Of a stretch of 64,000 bases of DNA, positions 26,280 through 35,827 are shown piece by piece. The notes beneath the pieces are model-generated. The model worked only from the letters and a program-made list of their open reading frames with translations. It did not search any database and was not told where the DNA came from. This stretch comes from Planctomycetota bacterium (GTDB lineage: Bacteria; Planctomycetota; Phycisphaerae; UBA1845; PWPN01): assembly GCA_022711465.1 (NCBI GenBank), contig JAKLEZ010000007.1, positions 62,001 to 126,000 of the forward strand, given 5' to 3'. The stretch's first letter is position 1. Each line of letters opens with the position of its first letter. The translations under genes and the position numbers were made by a program.

Positions 26280-27319
26280 TCTGCCGGGACCGGACGCTGC
26301 TCGATCAGATCGGCGTCGGCTACGAAGCCCGCTTTGACCTGAAGCGTCTCCAGCTTCTGCGTGACCTCTTGGGCCATCCGGCTGTTCGGGAACTCTTGGC
26401 GGATACGGAGCCCGACTTCGAGGGCGTCACGCCAGCGGTTCTCGCTCACGGCTAGCCCGAACTGCACGCCCAGATTCACCAGCCGGGCTTTGAACACGTG
26501 GCGGGCGGAATCCTGCAATGCCTGGGCTTCTTCCTTCGTCAGGTAGGCGTCGAGTTCGGTCAGAATCGCGATGCCACGGTCGATCTCTTCACGCTGGACC
26601 GCCACCTTCCATTGGTCCAGAAGCTCCTGCTTGCGGGCATCACGGCGGCGATCCAATTCGGTGGCCAGAGAACTCACCCGCTCGTGCCGGGGAAACAGCT
26701 TGGTCAGACGGTCAGACTCGACTTGGGCCCGGTCCCACCGATGCTCGTCCATCATCTTCTCGATGTGCGAGAGGGCCTCGTTGATCTTCTCCTCGATGGT
26801 CATCTCACGCTTGCGGCTGACTTCCTCACGCAGCTTCTGAGCTTCCTGCTTGTAGCCGAAACGACGCTCCATCTCGTTGATGAGATACTGGACGGCCTCT
26901 GCATCTCCGCCGTACATCTCCTCGTGGATTGCCTGCCGAAGCGCCTCACGTTCCAGCTCCCGGTGGGCTAGCGACTTGGCCGCGTCAGACAGCCGCACGT
27001 TGTCCGCGATGGTCTTGAAGTGGGGCTCAATACGCCGGGCGATGACCAGCAGATCCACGGCGATCTGATGAATTCGGTTGACGTTCTCCTCCGCTTGGGC
27101 GGTGAGCTCCAGCAGGCAGTAGGCGAACAGCGAGACCGTCATCAGAATGCACCCCGCCGCCAGCAGAAAAACACCGGACCCGTGGGCGCTCGACCAGGGG
27201 GTGAACTGGTACAGCCCAACCAACGCGAAGGCGCCGCCTACCACCGCCCCCCCAATCGCGATCGCCAGCGACATGGATCGGATAGACCGATTTCGTTCAG
27301 GATTGGGTAGTTCGAACAC
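26276..27319 (-). CDS. Membrane-anchored coiled-coil / helical repeat protein, unknown
   Basis: A 347-residue protein with two N-terminal transmembrane helices (about 16-38 and 48-70). The rest is cytoplasmic, long-helical and charged, with coiled-coil in about 75-200 (AQEENVNRIHQIAVDLL; QKLREEVSRKREMTIEEKIN) and TPR-like helical pairs towards the end (HRWDRAQVESDRLTKLFPRHERV; ENRWRDALEVGLRIRQEFPNS). I do not recognise a named family. It may scaffold a complex at the inner face of the membrane. It is in the rsmB cluster and is translationally coupled to the GNAT gene. Confidence 0.65.
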   Translation of the reverse strand: MFELPNPERNRSIRSMSLAIAIGGAVVGGAFALVGLYQFTPWSSAHGSGVFLLAAGCILMTVSLFAYCLLELTAQAEENVNRIHQIAVDLLVIARRIEPHFKTIADNVRLSDAAKSLAHRELEREALRQAIHEEMYGGDAEAVQYLINEMERRFGYKQEAQKLREEVSRKREMTIEEKINEALSHIEKMMDEHRWDRAQVESDRLTKLFPRHERVSSLATELDRRRDARKQELLDQWKVAVQREEIDRGIAILTELDAYLTKEEAQALQDSARHVFKARLVNLGVQFGLAVSENRWRDALEVGLRIRQEFPNSRMAQEVTQKLETLQVKAGFVADADLIEQRPVPAE

Positions 27320-27423
27320 GTTACTTGCTCCTGGGGCTGCGGCTTGCCGTCGCGGCTCAGCATCCCGAGTCCAGAGGCACTCTAAGGGCTGTCGGCAGCC
27401 AAGTCAACACGGCCGGCCCGCTT

Positions 27424-27648
27424 CTAACTTTCGATCCCGGTTGGAGTTGCGGTGATTGGTTCGTTGCTTGCCTCCCCGTCCGGGCTTTCCATCTGCTTGG
27501 CCCTGAGCTCCTTCAGCTTCTCCTCGAGACGGTACTGAAGCCACTTCTCGCGCCGGTGCTTCTCCTTCCCGACGATACGCAGGAATGCGCCGCCACCCAG
27601 CAACGCAACCAGCACCATCAGCAGCGTCTGATAATCCGGAGGGGGCAT
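27424..27648 (-). CDS. Small single-pass membrane protein, unknown
   Basis: 74 residues with one transmembrane helix (TLLMVLVALLGGGAFLRIV, about 8-26) and a basic coiled-coil tail (EKHRREKWLQYRLEEKLKEL). The ATG at 27648 has GTGAGGCAA before it, and the upstream extension is unlike a protein. It lies between rsmB and the coiled-coil membrane protein on the same strand and may be a partner of the latter. Confidence 0.6.
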   Translation of the reverse strand: MPPPDYQTLLMVLVALLGGGAFLRIVGKEKHRREKWLQYRLEEKLKELRAKQMESPDGEASNEPITATPTGIES

Positions 27649-27731
27649 GGTTCTTGCCTCACCAAGACGACAGGACCTGCCTCTTTCATCGGATCTTGTC
27701 CGAGACCAGTTGACCTCACCCAGGAAATGAG

Positions 27732-29141
27732 TCATCGGGCCAGAATCGCCCAGTAACCCCCGTCGTGATAGTCGGTCGGCGCCGCACCCGCCCGGGGCAG
27801 GATCCTGGCCGACCGCTCGAGCCGCCAGTCCGGGCGGCGCTCCAGGAACCGCGTGACGAGGGCCTCATCCTCCTCAATCTCCAGGCTGCAGGTGCTGTAA
27901 GCGATCCGGCTCTCGGGGGTGGCCAGGCGGGCGGCGAAGTCCAGAAGCTGAAACTGCAGGGCGGAGAGCGACTGAAGAGCCCGCATGCTGATTCGATACC
28001 GGGCCTCCGGGCGACGAGCCAGTACGCCGGTATTGCTGCACGGCGCATCCACCAGAATCCAGTCGATGGGCCCGAGGGCACGCGCCGCCGCCTCGAGATC
28101 GCCGGGAAGAACCGTGTCGATGATGCTCAGCCCGAGCCGGACACCGTTTTCCCGAACCGGTACCAGCCGGCTGTCATCCTTGTCACTGGCCAAAATCACC
28201 CCCGTGTTGTTCATCAGCTCCGCCATCTGGGTGGTCTTGGTGCCCGGACCGGCGCAGAGATCGACAACCCGCTGGCCAGACGCCGGAGCCATCGCTTGGA
28301 CCACCCCCATGGCCGTGCGGTCTTGGGGCTGAAACCAGCCTTCGAGGAAGGCGCCCGTCGATGAGAGCGGTCCCCAATGACTCACCACGACCACGTCACC
28401 GCTCGGAGCCGGCTCCGCCGAACCAGCCTCCTCGCGGAGACGATCGGCCAGAGCCTCCGCCGTGGTTCGCAGCCGGTTGGGGCGGAGGACGATCGGCGGC
28501 CGGCATAGCCCCGCCAGGCACACCTCTCGCGTCCTCTCCAGCCCAAAGGCTTCGCACCACCGTTTCACCAGCCAGTTCGGCTGGGAAGTGGCGGCCGCAA
28601 GATGATCGATCGGATGCCGGTGCGGGTCCGGCAGCACCACCCGACGGAACTGGCAGTATTGCCAGGGATCGATCGGGATGGCTCTGACCGCATCGGCCTC
28701 CGCCGCGGGCACTCGGCGCTGCTCGATCTCGCGCTGCAGCGATCGGAGCAAGGCGTTGACGAACTGGCCTGGGCGCGATCCCCCCTCGCCCTTGGCCTGA
28801 GCCACGGCCTCGTCCACGGCGGCGAAGGCCGGTATTCCGTCGAGCCAGAGGAGCTGGTAGCCGCCGAGCAGGAGAATCTGCTGCAGCTCCGGCTTGATCC
28901 GTTTCCACCCGTTGACCGCGAACGCGCCGAAGACGGCCGCGAGCGTCTGGCGATGCCGCAGAGCACCCATGACCAACTCGACCGCCAGGTGACGATCGCG
29001 CTCACTGAGCGGTCCGGCGGTGAACAGATGCTCCACCGATTCGCCCGCGGCATGCCGGCCCAGACGCAACTCGGATAGGGCCGCCAGGGCCGCCGCGCGC
29101 GCCGGAGAAACGCCGTGTCTGGATGGATTCGCTCTGCTCAC
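27732..29141 (-). CDS. rsmB: 16S rRNA (cytosine-967-C5) methyltransferase RsmB
   Basis: RsmB methylates C967 of 16S rRNA with S-adenosylmethionine. The 469 residues start with a NusB-like domain (ARAAALAALSELRLGRHAAGE ... SERDRHLAVELVMGALRHRQTL), then the Rossmann methyltransferase part. Motif I is DLCAGPGTKTTQMAEL, motif IV is DAPCSNTGVLARRPEARYR with the first catalytic Cys, and motif VI is YSTCSLEIEEDE with the nucleophile Cys. The start is GTG at 29141. It leads a four-gene minus-strand cluster and is divergent from infA. Confidence 0.93.
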   Translation of the reverse strand: MSRANPSRHGVSPARAAALAALSELRLGRHAAGESVEHLFTAGPLSERDRHLAVELVMGALRHRQTLAAVFGAFAVNGWKRIKPELQQILLLGGYQLLWLDGIPAFAAVDEAVAQAKGEGGSRPGQFVNALLRSLQREIEQRRVPAAEADAVRAIPIDPWQYCQFRRVVLPDPHRHPIDHLAAATSQPNWLVKRWCEAFGLERTREVCLAGLCRPPIVLRPNRLRTTAEALADRLREEAGSAEPAPSGDVVVVSHWGPLSSTGAFLEGWFQPQDRTAMGVVQAMAPASGQRVVDLCAGPGTKTTQMAELMNNTGVILASDKDDSRLVPVRENGVRLGLSIIDTVLPGDLEAAARALGPIDWILVDAPCSNTGVLARRPEARYRISMRALQSLSALQFQLLDFAARLATPESRIAYSTCSLEIEEDEALVTRFLERRPDWRLERSARILPRAGAAPTDYHDGGYWAILAR

Positions 29142-29316
29142 CAGGTCGCTTCGAATTCCTCAGCGAAACCATTATACCGGAGATGGTCGGTACCCGTCAC
29201 CCGCGCTACCCATTTGCCTTTTCTCGCAAGGCAGACGATAATGCGCCTTCGGCCGCCTGTGGATTCACCACAAGGCTCCGGGTGTCCGATCGGTGGTTTT
29301 GCGAGGATGGTGCGAC

Positions 29317-29544
29317 GTGGCCCAGGCCCAGAGTATTCAGTTCGAGGCCAAGGTAATCAAGGCCCTGCCCAACGCTCAGTTTATCGTCGAGGCAGAGACC
29401 GGCGGAGTCAAGCACGAAGTGCTTGCCCACATCGCCGGCAAGATGCGGAAGAACTTCATCCGCATCGTTCCCGGTGACATCGTGACCGTGGAAGTCTCCC
29501 CCTACGATCTGGGACGCGGGCGGATCGTGTATCGCCAGCGGTGA
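29317..29544 (+). CDS. infA: Translation initiation factor IF-1
   Basis: A 75-residue S1/OB-fold protein that binds the ribosomal A site during initiation. The conserved parts are [35 protein letters not shown] and [21 protein letters not shown], the usual IF-1 pattern. The family is normally about 72 residues, so the GTG at 29317 (VAQAQS, with GAGGATG ahead) is preferred to the longer open frame at 29293. It stands alone here, away from the ribosomal protein operon where it is often found. Confidence 0.93.
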   Translation: MAQAQSIQFEAKVIKALPNAQFIVEAETGGVKHEVLAHIAGKMRKNFIRIVPGDIVTVEVSPYDLGRGRIVYRQR

Positions 29545-29648
29545 AACGGCGGAACGGGCTCGATCGCCTCACGCCCGATCCTGCCCCACACTCAACCTTG
29601 CGCACAGGGACGGCCTGCCACCCTCCTCCGTTCAGCCTTTGATCCCAC

Positions 29649-31472
29649 ATGAGCCTCCGTCAACGGATCAGCGAAGAGCTTCTCCCTTTTGTCCAACAGC
29701 CGGGACAGTACATCGGCCATGAGTGGAACCAGCCTGTGCGCCCAGGCGACTGGGAACGGGCGGATGTACGCGTCGCGCTGGCATTCCCGGACACCTACTC
29801 CATCGGCATGAGCCACCTCGGCTGCCAGATCCTCTACGCCCTGTGCAATCAGATGCCGGGAGTCTGTGCCGAGCGGGTTTACGCGCCATGGGGTGATGCC
29901 GAACAGATCATGCGGCGGGGCGATATCCCGCTGTTCACCTGGGACACACGCCAACCCGCCCGCAATGCCCACATCTTCGCCGTCTCGCTTAACTATGAGC
30001 TGGGATTCACCAACCTGCTGCTTCTCCTTGATCTGGCCGGCATTCCCCTGCGTGGCGAGGAGCGGGCAGAACAGGATCCGTTGGTCATCGTCGGCGGACC
30101 CCAGGCGGATAACCCTGAGCCGATCGCCGATTTCGTCGATCTGGTGGTGATCGGCGACGGCGAACACAGCATGGTGGCCATCGTCGAGCTCTACCGCCGC
30201 ATGAAACGCGAGGGCGCCGGCCGGTCGGACATTGTGAAGCAGATGGCCCGGCAGTTCGAGTGGATCTACGCCCCAGCCCTGTACGATGTGGATTACCACA
30301 CCGACGGCACCATGGCCGCGTTCCGCCCGAGCGGCCGGTCTCCGGCCAGCTTCACGCCACCTCAACGCGTCGCTTGCTGTCAGACACCCGACTTCGAGGA
30401 TGCCTGTGTGCCGCTCCGGCCGCTGGTCGCTCACACCGAGGTCGTCCACGATCGCGTCAGCATTGAAATCATGCGCGGCTGCCCGCAGCGCTGCCGCTTC
30501 TGCCACGCAGGCTACACGAAACGCCCGGTTCGGGCCCGCAGCGTCGATCGTATCCTGGAAATCGCCGAACGCACCTGGGAGGCGACCGGCTGCGAGGAAA
30601 TCGGCCTGCTGAGCCTCAATACCGCCGACTACCCGCACTTGGCGGAACTGGCCGGGCGGCTGAACGACCAGTTCCAAGAACGGCACGTGAGTCTGTCGGT
30701 CCCCTCTCTCCGGGTCGACAAGATGCTCGCGGATATCCCTTGGCTGGTGTCCAGCGTCCGCAAGAGCGGCCTTACCGTGGCGGTCGAGGCGGCCAGCTTG
30801 CGGCTGCGCAACGCGATCCGCAAGAAGGTGACCGACGAGGACCTGTTCGCCGGCTTGAAACAGGCCTACGCGGCCGGCTGGAACTCGGTGAAACTCTATT
30901 TCATGTGCGGTTTCCCCGGCGAGCGCGAGCAGGACATCGCCGACATCTTCCACCTGTCCAGGAAACTGAGCCTCGCCAAGCGGGCGGTCGGTGGGGGACC
31001 GGCTTCAATCACGGCCAGCGTGGGTTGGCTCGTCCCCAAGCCGCATACGCCCCTTCAGTGGGCCGCCCAGCCGCACGCGGATTACTTCCACGAGGCTCGG
31101 ATCCTGCTCCGCCGCACTTCCGAGCAGTTCCGCTCGGCCGTCCGCATCAAGACCCACAAGGTCGAGCGGTCGATTCTCGAGGGCGTGTTGTCTCGCGGCG
31201 ATCGCCGGCTGAGCGGGGTGATCGAGGCCGCTTATCGGCTCGGGGCCCGCATGGACGGGTGGGACGAGTGCTTCCGATTTGACCTCTGGCAGAAGGCCTT
31301 CGAGCAGACCGGCCTCGATCCGGCATTCTATGCCCACCGCGAGCGCCCGGTGAGCGAGATTCTCCCGTGGGACCACATCGCCAGCGGCCCCGATCGTGCC
31401 TATCTTCGCCAGCAATACGACGACCTCGTCGCCCGGGCTTTCCAGCCCGCTCAGGCCGAACACCCACAGTGA
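29649..31472 (+). CDS. B12-binding / radical SAM protein (TIGR03960 type)
   Basis: A 607-residue protein with a cobalamin-binding-like N-terminal part and a radical SAM core. The [4Fe-4S] cysteines are Cys278, Cys282 and Cys285 in RGCPQRCRFCHAGYTKRPVR. N-terminal IGMSHLGCQILYALCNQMPG and YAPWGDAE are typical of the TIGR03960 family, which in many genomes is accompanied by a small TIGR03936 partner involved in tRNA/ribosome-associated modification. No such partner is seen next to it here. The exact reaction is unknown. Confidence 0.85.
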   Translation: MSLRQRISEELLPFVQQPGQYIGHEWNQPVRPGDWERADVRVALAFPDTYSIGMSHLGCQILYALCNQMPGVCAERVYAPWGDAEQIMRRGDIPLFTWDTRQPARNAHIFAVSLNYELGFTNLLLLLDLAGIPLRGEERAEQDPLVIVGGPQADNPEPIADFVDLVVIGDGEHSMVAIVELYRRMKREGAGRSDIVKQMARQFEWIYAPALYDVDYHTDGTMAAFRPSGRSPASFTPPQRVACCQTPDFEDACVPLRPLVAHTEVVHDRVSIEIMRGCPQRCRFCHAGYTKRPVRARSVDRILEIAERTWEATGCEEIGLLSLNTADYPHLAELAGRLNDQFQERHVSLSVPSLRVDKMLADIPWLVSSVRKSGLTVAVEAASLRLRNAIRKKVTDEDLFAGLKQAYAAGWNSVKLYFMCGFPGEREQDIADIFHLSRKLSLAKRAVGGGPASITASVGWLVPKPHTPLQWAAQPHADYFHEARILLRRTSEQFRSAVRIKTHKVERSILEGVLSRGDRRLSGVIEAAYRLGARMDGWDECFRFDLWQKAFEQTGLDPAFYAHRERPVSEILPWDHIASGPDRAYLRQQYDDLVARAFQPAQAEHPQ

Positions 31473-31492
31473 CGCCGGCTGACCGCGTGTCA

Positions 31493-33256
31493 TCAGTTCG
31501 TCAGCGAGGTCGGTAGTCCCCCTGCCCATTCGGGGGGGATCAGCTCCGCCGGGAAGACCTGGTCAATCGTCAGCACCGGCTTGGCGCCGAATGGTCGGTA
31601 CAGCGGGTCACCGATCATCATCATCATCCACGATGTGCAGGGAGTGGTGTAGGCGTAACACTCGGCCAGCGTCATCCGCCCGGTGAGGAGCAGACCAAAG
31701 AACTCCGTGGGCTTCGGGAAAGCATGGAGATAAGGTTCCGCCACCGGACCCAGCGTGGCAGCCATCCCGTCCAGCAACAGACCTCGACACCAGCCCGTCT
31801 CCTTCGGTTGCTTCAGACCGGCGGCCTCGAAACTGGCAATGTGATAGCCCACCGATCCGGGAACGAACGCGCAGGCCCGGACGTATCGGCGAAGGCTGTA
31901 CCAGCCGCAGTAGAGCATCGTCTCCGGGCAGTCGCCGTCCGCGAACAGCGCCGAACGATCGTCCAGGCGGACCGGCAGGGGAGTCCTTTTCTTCAGCAGC
32001 TGGGCGAGGCTGCGAAGATCCGTGTCATACTCGCCGTGGCCCTGGCTTCCTCGTATGCCCCGGGCATCGATGGCCACGTTCCCGCAGAGGCCGGCCCTCT
32101 CGACGGCGATCGAGTCATCGATGATCCGGCGGGCTACACCGGCCGTCGGCCCGTCGATCCGGCAGACCAGCAGGGTACGCCGTTGCTCCAGCCCTGCCGG
32201 CTGCGTGCCGACGCCTTCCGCCGCGCCGGGACTGCTTGTCGGGTACGCCGCTCGCTGCCGCCAATTGAGCCAGTTGGGCTGCCAGCGGTAGCCCGGATGG
32301 TGGTCCCACCAGAGCAGCATCAGCTCGCTGTCCACCGCCGCCTCGGTCTCCCGCCCCTCAACCTCCTGCATGTCGCTCTGCAGACTATACGCCACATCAA
32401 GCAGACCTCCCCACTGGCGGAGCAGTGGCCGGGCCTTCTCCCGCTCGGGATCGGTGAACGCGCGAGACATCAGCGCTCGGGCCCGCGACAAAACCTCACG
32501 CCCTTGTCGCTGTGAGTCGGCTAACACCTGGGGAGCATCTTCCCCGGCATCCGCCCGCGTGCTGATTTGGGCCAGCAGTCGAGCCGCCCCTTCACCCGTC
32601 TCCACCAGCTTCACCCATCGGTGAAACGCCGGCGGGGGCTCCCGGGTCGGCGGATTGGGCATGATTCGCGCGAAGGCCAAGGCCCGAAGACGCTCGTATT
32701 CCTCGGCCAGACGCGCCAGGTCCTTGTCACTCGGCTGCGTGGCGGTCGGGCGCGTCGCCGGGTTTTCACCGGCCAGAACGGCCAACTCGGCGTCAACCTT
32801 GTCCAGCTCGATCAGCGTCTCCTGGAGCTGGCGACGCCATTGCAGCAGCAACACACGTTCCGCGGCCGTGTTCTTGCGGGGACTCACGCGGATCGGTAGA
32901 CCATAGAAGGGCACTAGGCAGCGCACCTTCTCGCGAAGTCCGTGCCGCTCGAGATAGTCTCGCACCGGCTGGCGGATCAGCCTCTCGAACTGGCCCGGAA
33001 CAATCTCCTCAGACCTGCCCAGCACAATGAGCGGGCAGAGCCGGTCCGCGGGCACGCCGCGAACCTCCGCGTATCGCTCGGCCAGCCCCTTGCCGGCCGG
33101 ATCGGCGTCATTGTAGATCAGCAGCAGCTCATCCGCGACAAGCACCCCCGCCGATACGGGAACGCCGGCGCAAATGACGATCAGGCTGACGGCGAGACAG
33201 ACAACATGCGCGATAGCTCGAGTCTTGCTTGCATCTCGGCTCTTGCCTGGGTCCAC
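31493..33256 (-). CDS. TIGR03790 family exported protein
   Basis: A 587-residue exported protein. A signal peptide or anchor lies at about 15-36 (HVVCLAVSLIVICAGVPVSAG). The start (LLIYNDADPAGKGLAERYAEVRGVPADRLCPL) and end (YTTPCTSWMMMMIGDPLYRPFG) match the pattern I know as TIGR03790, an uncharacterised family that is found only in genomes with exosortase. A long charged helical insert with Pro/Thr-rich linker (about 170-300) separates the halves. Function is unknown. The PEP-CTERM protein at 20796 fits a genome with exosortase. It converges on the radical SAM gene, 20 bases apart. Confidence 0.75.
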   Translation of the reverse strand: MDPGKSRDASKTRAIAHVVCLAVSLIVICAGVPVSAGVLVADELLLIYNDADPAGKGLAERYAEVRGVPADRLCPLIVLGRSEEIVPGQFERLIRQPVRDYLERHGLREKVRCLVPFYGLPIRVSPRKNTAAERVLLLQWRRQLQETLIELDKVDAELAVLAGENPATRPTATQPSDKDLARLAEEYERLRALAFARIMPNPPTREPPPAFHRWVKLVETGEGAARLLAQISTRADAGEDAPQVLADSQRQGREVLSRARALMSRAFTDPEREKARPLLRQWGGLLDVAYSLQSDMQEVEGRETEAAVDSELMLLWWDHHPGYRWQPNWLNWRQRAAYPTSSPGAAEGVGTQPAGLEQRRTLLVCRIDGPTAGVARRIIDDSIAVERAGLCGNVAIDARGIRGSQGHGEYDTDLRSLAQLLKKRTPLPVRLDDRSALFADGDCPETMLYCGWYSLRRYVRACAFVPGSVGYHIASFEAAGLKQPKETGWCRGLLLDGMAATLGPVAEPYLHAFPKPTEFFGLLLTGRMTLAECYAYTTPCTSWMMMMIGDPLYRPFGAKPVLTIDQVFPAELIPPEWAGGLPTSLTN

Positions 33257-33324
33257 CCGTTTATTCTACGTGATTCCCGCTGGCTCGCCAATCGGCTTGG
33301 CCCCACCTGTTCGTCGGTCTATAA

Positions 33325-34347
<1,023 letters not shown>

Positions 34348-34362
34348 TGGTGCGACGCGCGC

Positions 34363-35235
34363 ATGGAGGAAGACGATCGCTTACCCTCTGAATCCTATCT
34401 TCCCCCGGCTGGCAAACCCTCCGGGGCCATGGCCCGGGTGCGCGTGATTCTGGTCCGCCCGCAAATCGCCGGCAATATCGGAGCCGTGGCCCGCATCATG
34501 GAGAACTTCGGGGCCGGCCCGCTGGTACTCGTCGCTCCGCAAGCCGATCCGCTCCATCGCGAGGCCGTGCAACGCAGTACTCACGGCGAGCACCGGCTCC
34601 ATTCCGCCCGCGTGGTCAAGTCCCTGGAGCAAGCCCTCCAAGGGGTGGTCTTCGCCGTGGCCACCAGCCGCCGGCCGGGCCCCGTCCATCAGCGCAACGA
34701 CCTCCTGCCTCGCGATCTCGGAGCCACCTTGTCTGCCCATGTGGCCGACGGCGATGTAGCCCTGCTGTTCGGCTCCGAGGATAACGGGCTGTCTCGCGAG
34801 GATCTGCTCGCCTGCGACGCCATCGTCCAGATCCCGGCCGCGCCGCACTACCCCACCCTGAATCTCTCCCACGCCGTGACCATCTGCCTATACGAGGCCT
34901 TCTTGTCCCTGGCCGAGACCCGTCATACCGACGAGTTCGAGCGCCGCCGCTCCGACCCGGCCGACCTCGCCATGATGGCTCGCCTCACCGACAAGCTCCA
35001 GCACGCCTTGCTGACCCTCGGCTACCTTCGGCCGGAGAAGCCCGATCACCTCATGTTCCCCATCCGTGCGATCCTGTCCCGTGCCGAACTGACCCGCGCC
35101 GAGGCCCAGATCCTCATCGGCCTCGCCCAGCAGATTGAAGAGTTCACTCGCTACGGCCCACCCCAACGCCCAACCGACGAGAAGAAGCCCGTGAATCGCC
35201 AGCATGCCGCCGGCGCCGAGAGGGAAGAGTGCTGA
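34363..35235 (+). CDS. trmJ: TrmH/SpoU-family RNA 2'-O-methyltransferase (TrmJ-like)
   Basis: A SPOUT methyltransferase that probably methylates the 2'-OH of residue 32 of some tRNAs. The 290 residues contain the knot-forming motifs VRVILVRPQIAGNIGAVAR (motif 1), ALLFGSEDNGLSREDL (motif 2) and IPAAPHYPTLNLSHAVTICLYE (motif 3). C-terminal LMARLTDKLQHALLTLGY-type helices are also as in TrmJ. A shorter start at 34429 (MARVRVIL) is possible, since neither site has a strong ribosome binding site. It forms a unit with mdh. TrmJ rather than another TrmH member is inferred from the C-terminal helices. Confidence 0.85.
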   Translation: MEEDDRLPSESYLPPAGKPSGAMARVRVILVRPQIAGNIGAVARIMENFGAGPLVLVAPQADPLHREAVQRSTHGEHRLHSARVVKSLEQALQGVVFAVATSRRPGPVHQRNDLLPRDLGATLSAHVADGDVALLFGSEDNGLSREDLLACDAIVQIPAAPHYPTLNLSHAVTICLYEAFLSLAETRHTDEFERRRSDPADLAMMARLTDKLQHALLTLGYLRPEKPDHLMFPIRAILSRAELTRAEAQILIGLAQQIEEFTRYGPPQRPTDEKKPVNRQHAAGAEREEC

Positions 35236-35827
35236 GCGACACGCCCAGCATCAGATTCGGACCTGAACGAGTCGGATTCGCCGCTCGATCCTCGGCCTCG
35301 AAGCCCCGGATGGCCCAACCCCGCTGCGCGTTCGGGCTCCGCATACCACGAATGAGAACCTGGCCTCACGCGGCTGTCTCGATACATGCCCGGAAAATGT
35401 GGTCGGCGCCGCCGGAGCATGCTTATGATGGCAAGAGGATGCTGAGATGAGGCAAGTGCTTTCCATTCCGGCGGCTTACAGGGGCAACGGCTGTCCCTCT
35501 GTTGGAGCGCGTTGCTTCTAGTGTCGTTCGTCACACTGCTCGCGTCTGCGGATGTGGAACGGGAGCCCCCCACCTTCAGCCGCTGATGCCGTGCACATGA
35601 CTGACCACGCGAGACGGCGTGCCCCTTCCGCGGGTCTGGACAGGACGAGGCCCTCATCGTTCACAACGGCGGCTCTCGCAGTCTGTCTGGAGTGTTCGGC
35701 GAGTACATTCCAGGCAGCATCCGTGGAAGTCGCGCTCCGGTGTCGGGTCGACTCGGGGACGGTGGATGGGCAGCAGCCAGACGGATGGGCAGTGCGCGCG
35801 CCTTCGGCCCGCACAAGGAGGATCATC
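35236..35827. other. Intergenic region before the RTX-like gene
   Basis: A 592-base gap. It contains only shadow frames of biased composition, including a long in-frame extension of the next gene (from 35552) that is rejected because it is Arg/Ser/Pro-rich. The AAGGAGGATC just before 35828 is the ribosome binding site of the RTX-like gene. I see no RNA gene. Confidence 0.5.

Noticed and set aside
29592..30953. Minus-strand frame of 453 codons opposite the radical SAM gene
   Set aside because: The plus-strand gene has the radical SAM cysteines; the opposite frame has none.
35552..35827. Upstream extension of the RTX-like protein
   Set aside because: Ser/Arg/Pro-rich, non-protein-like, and the strong AAGGAGG site with a signal peptide places the start at 35828.
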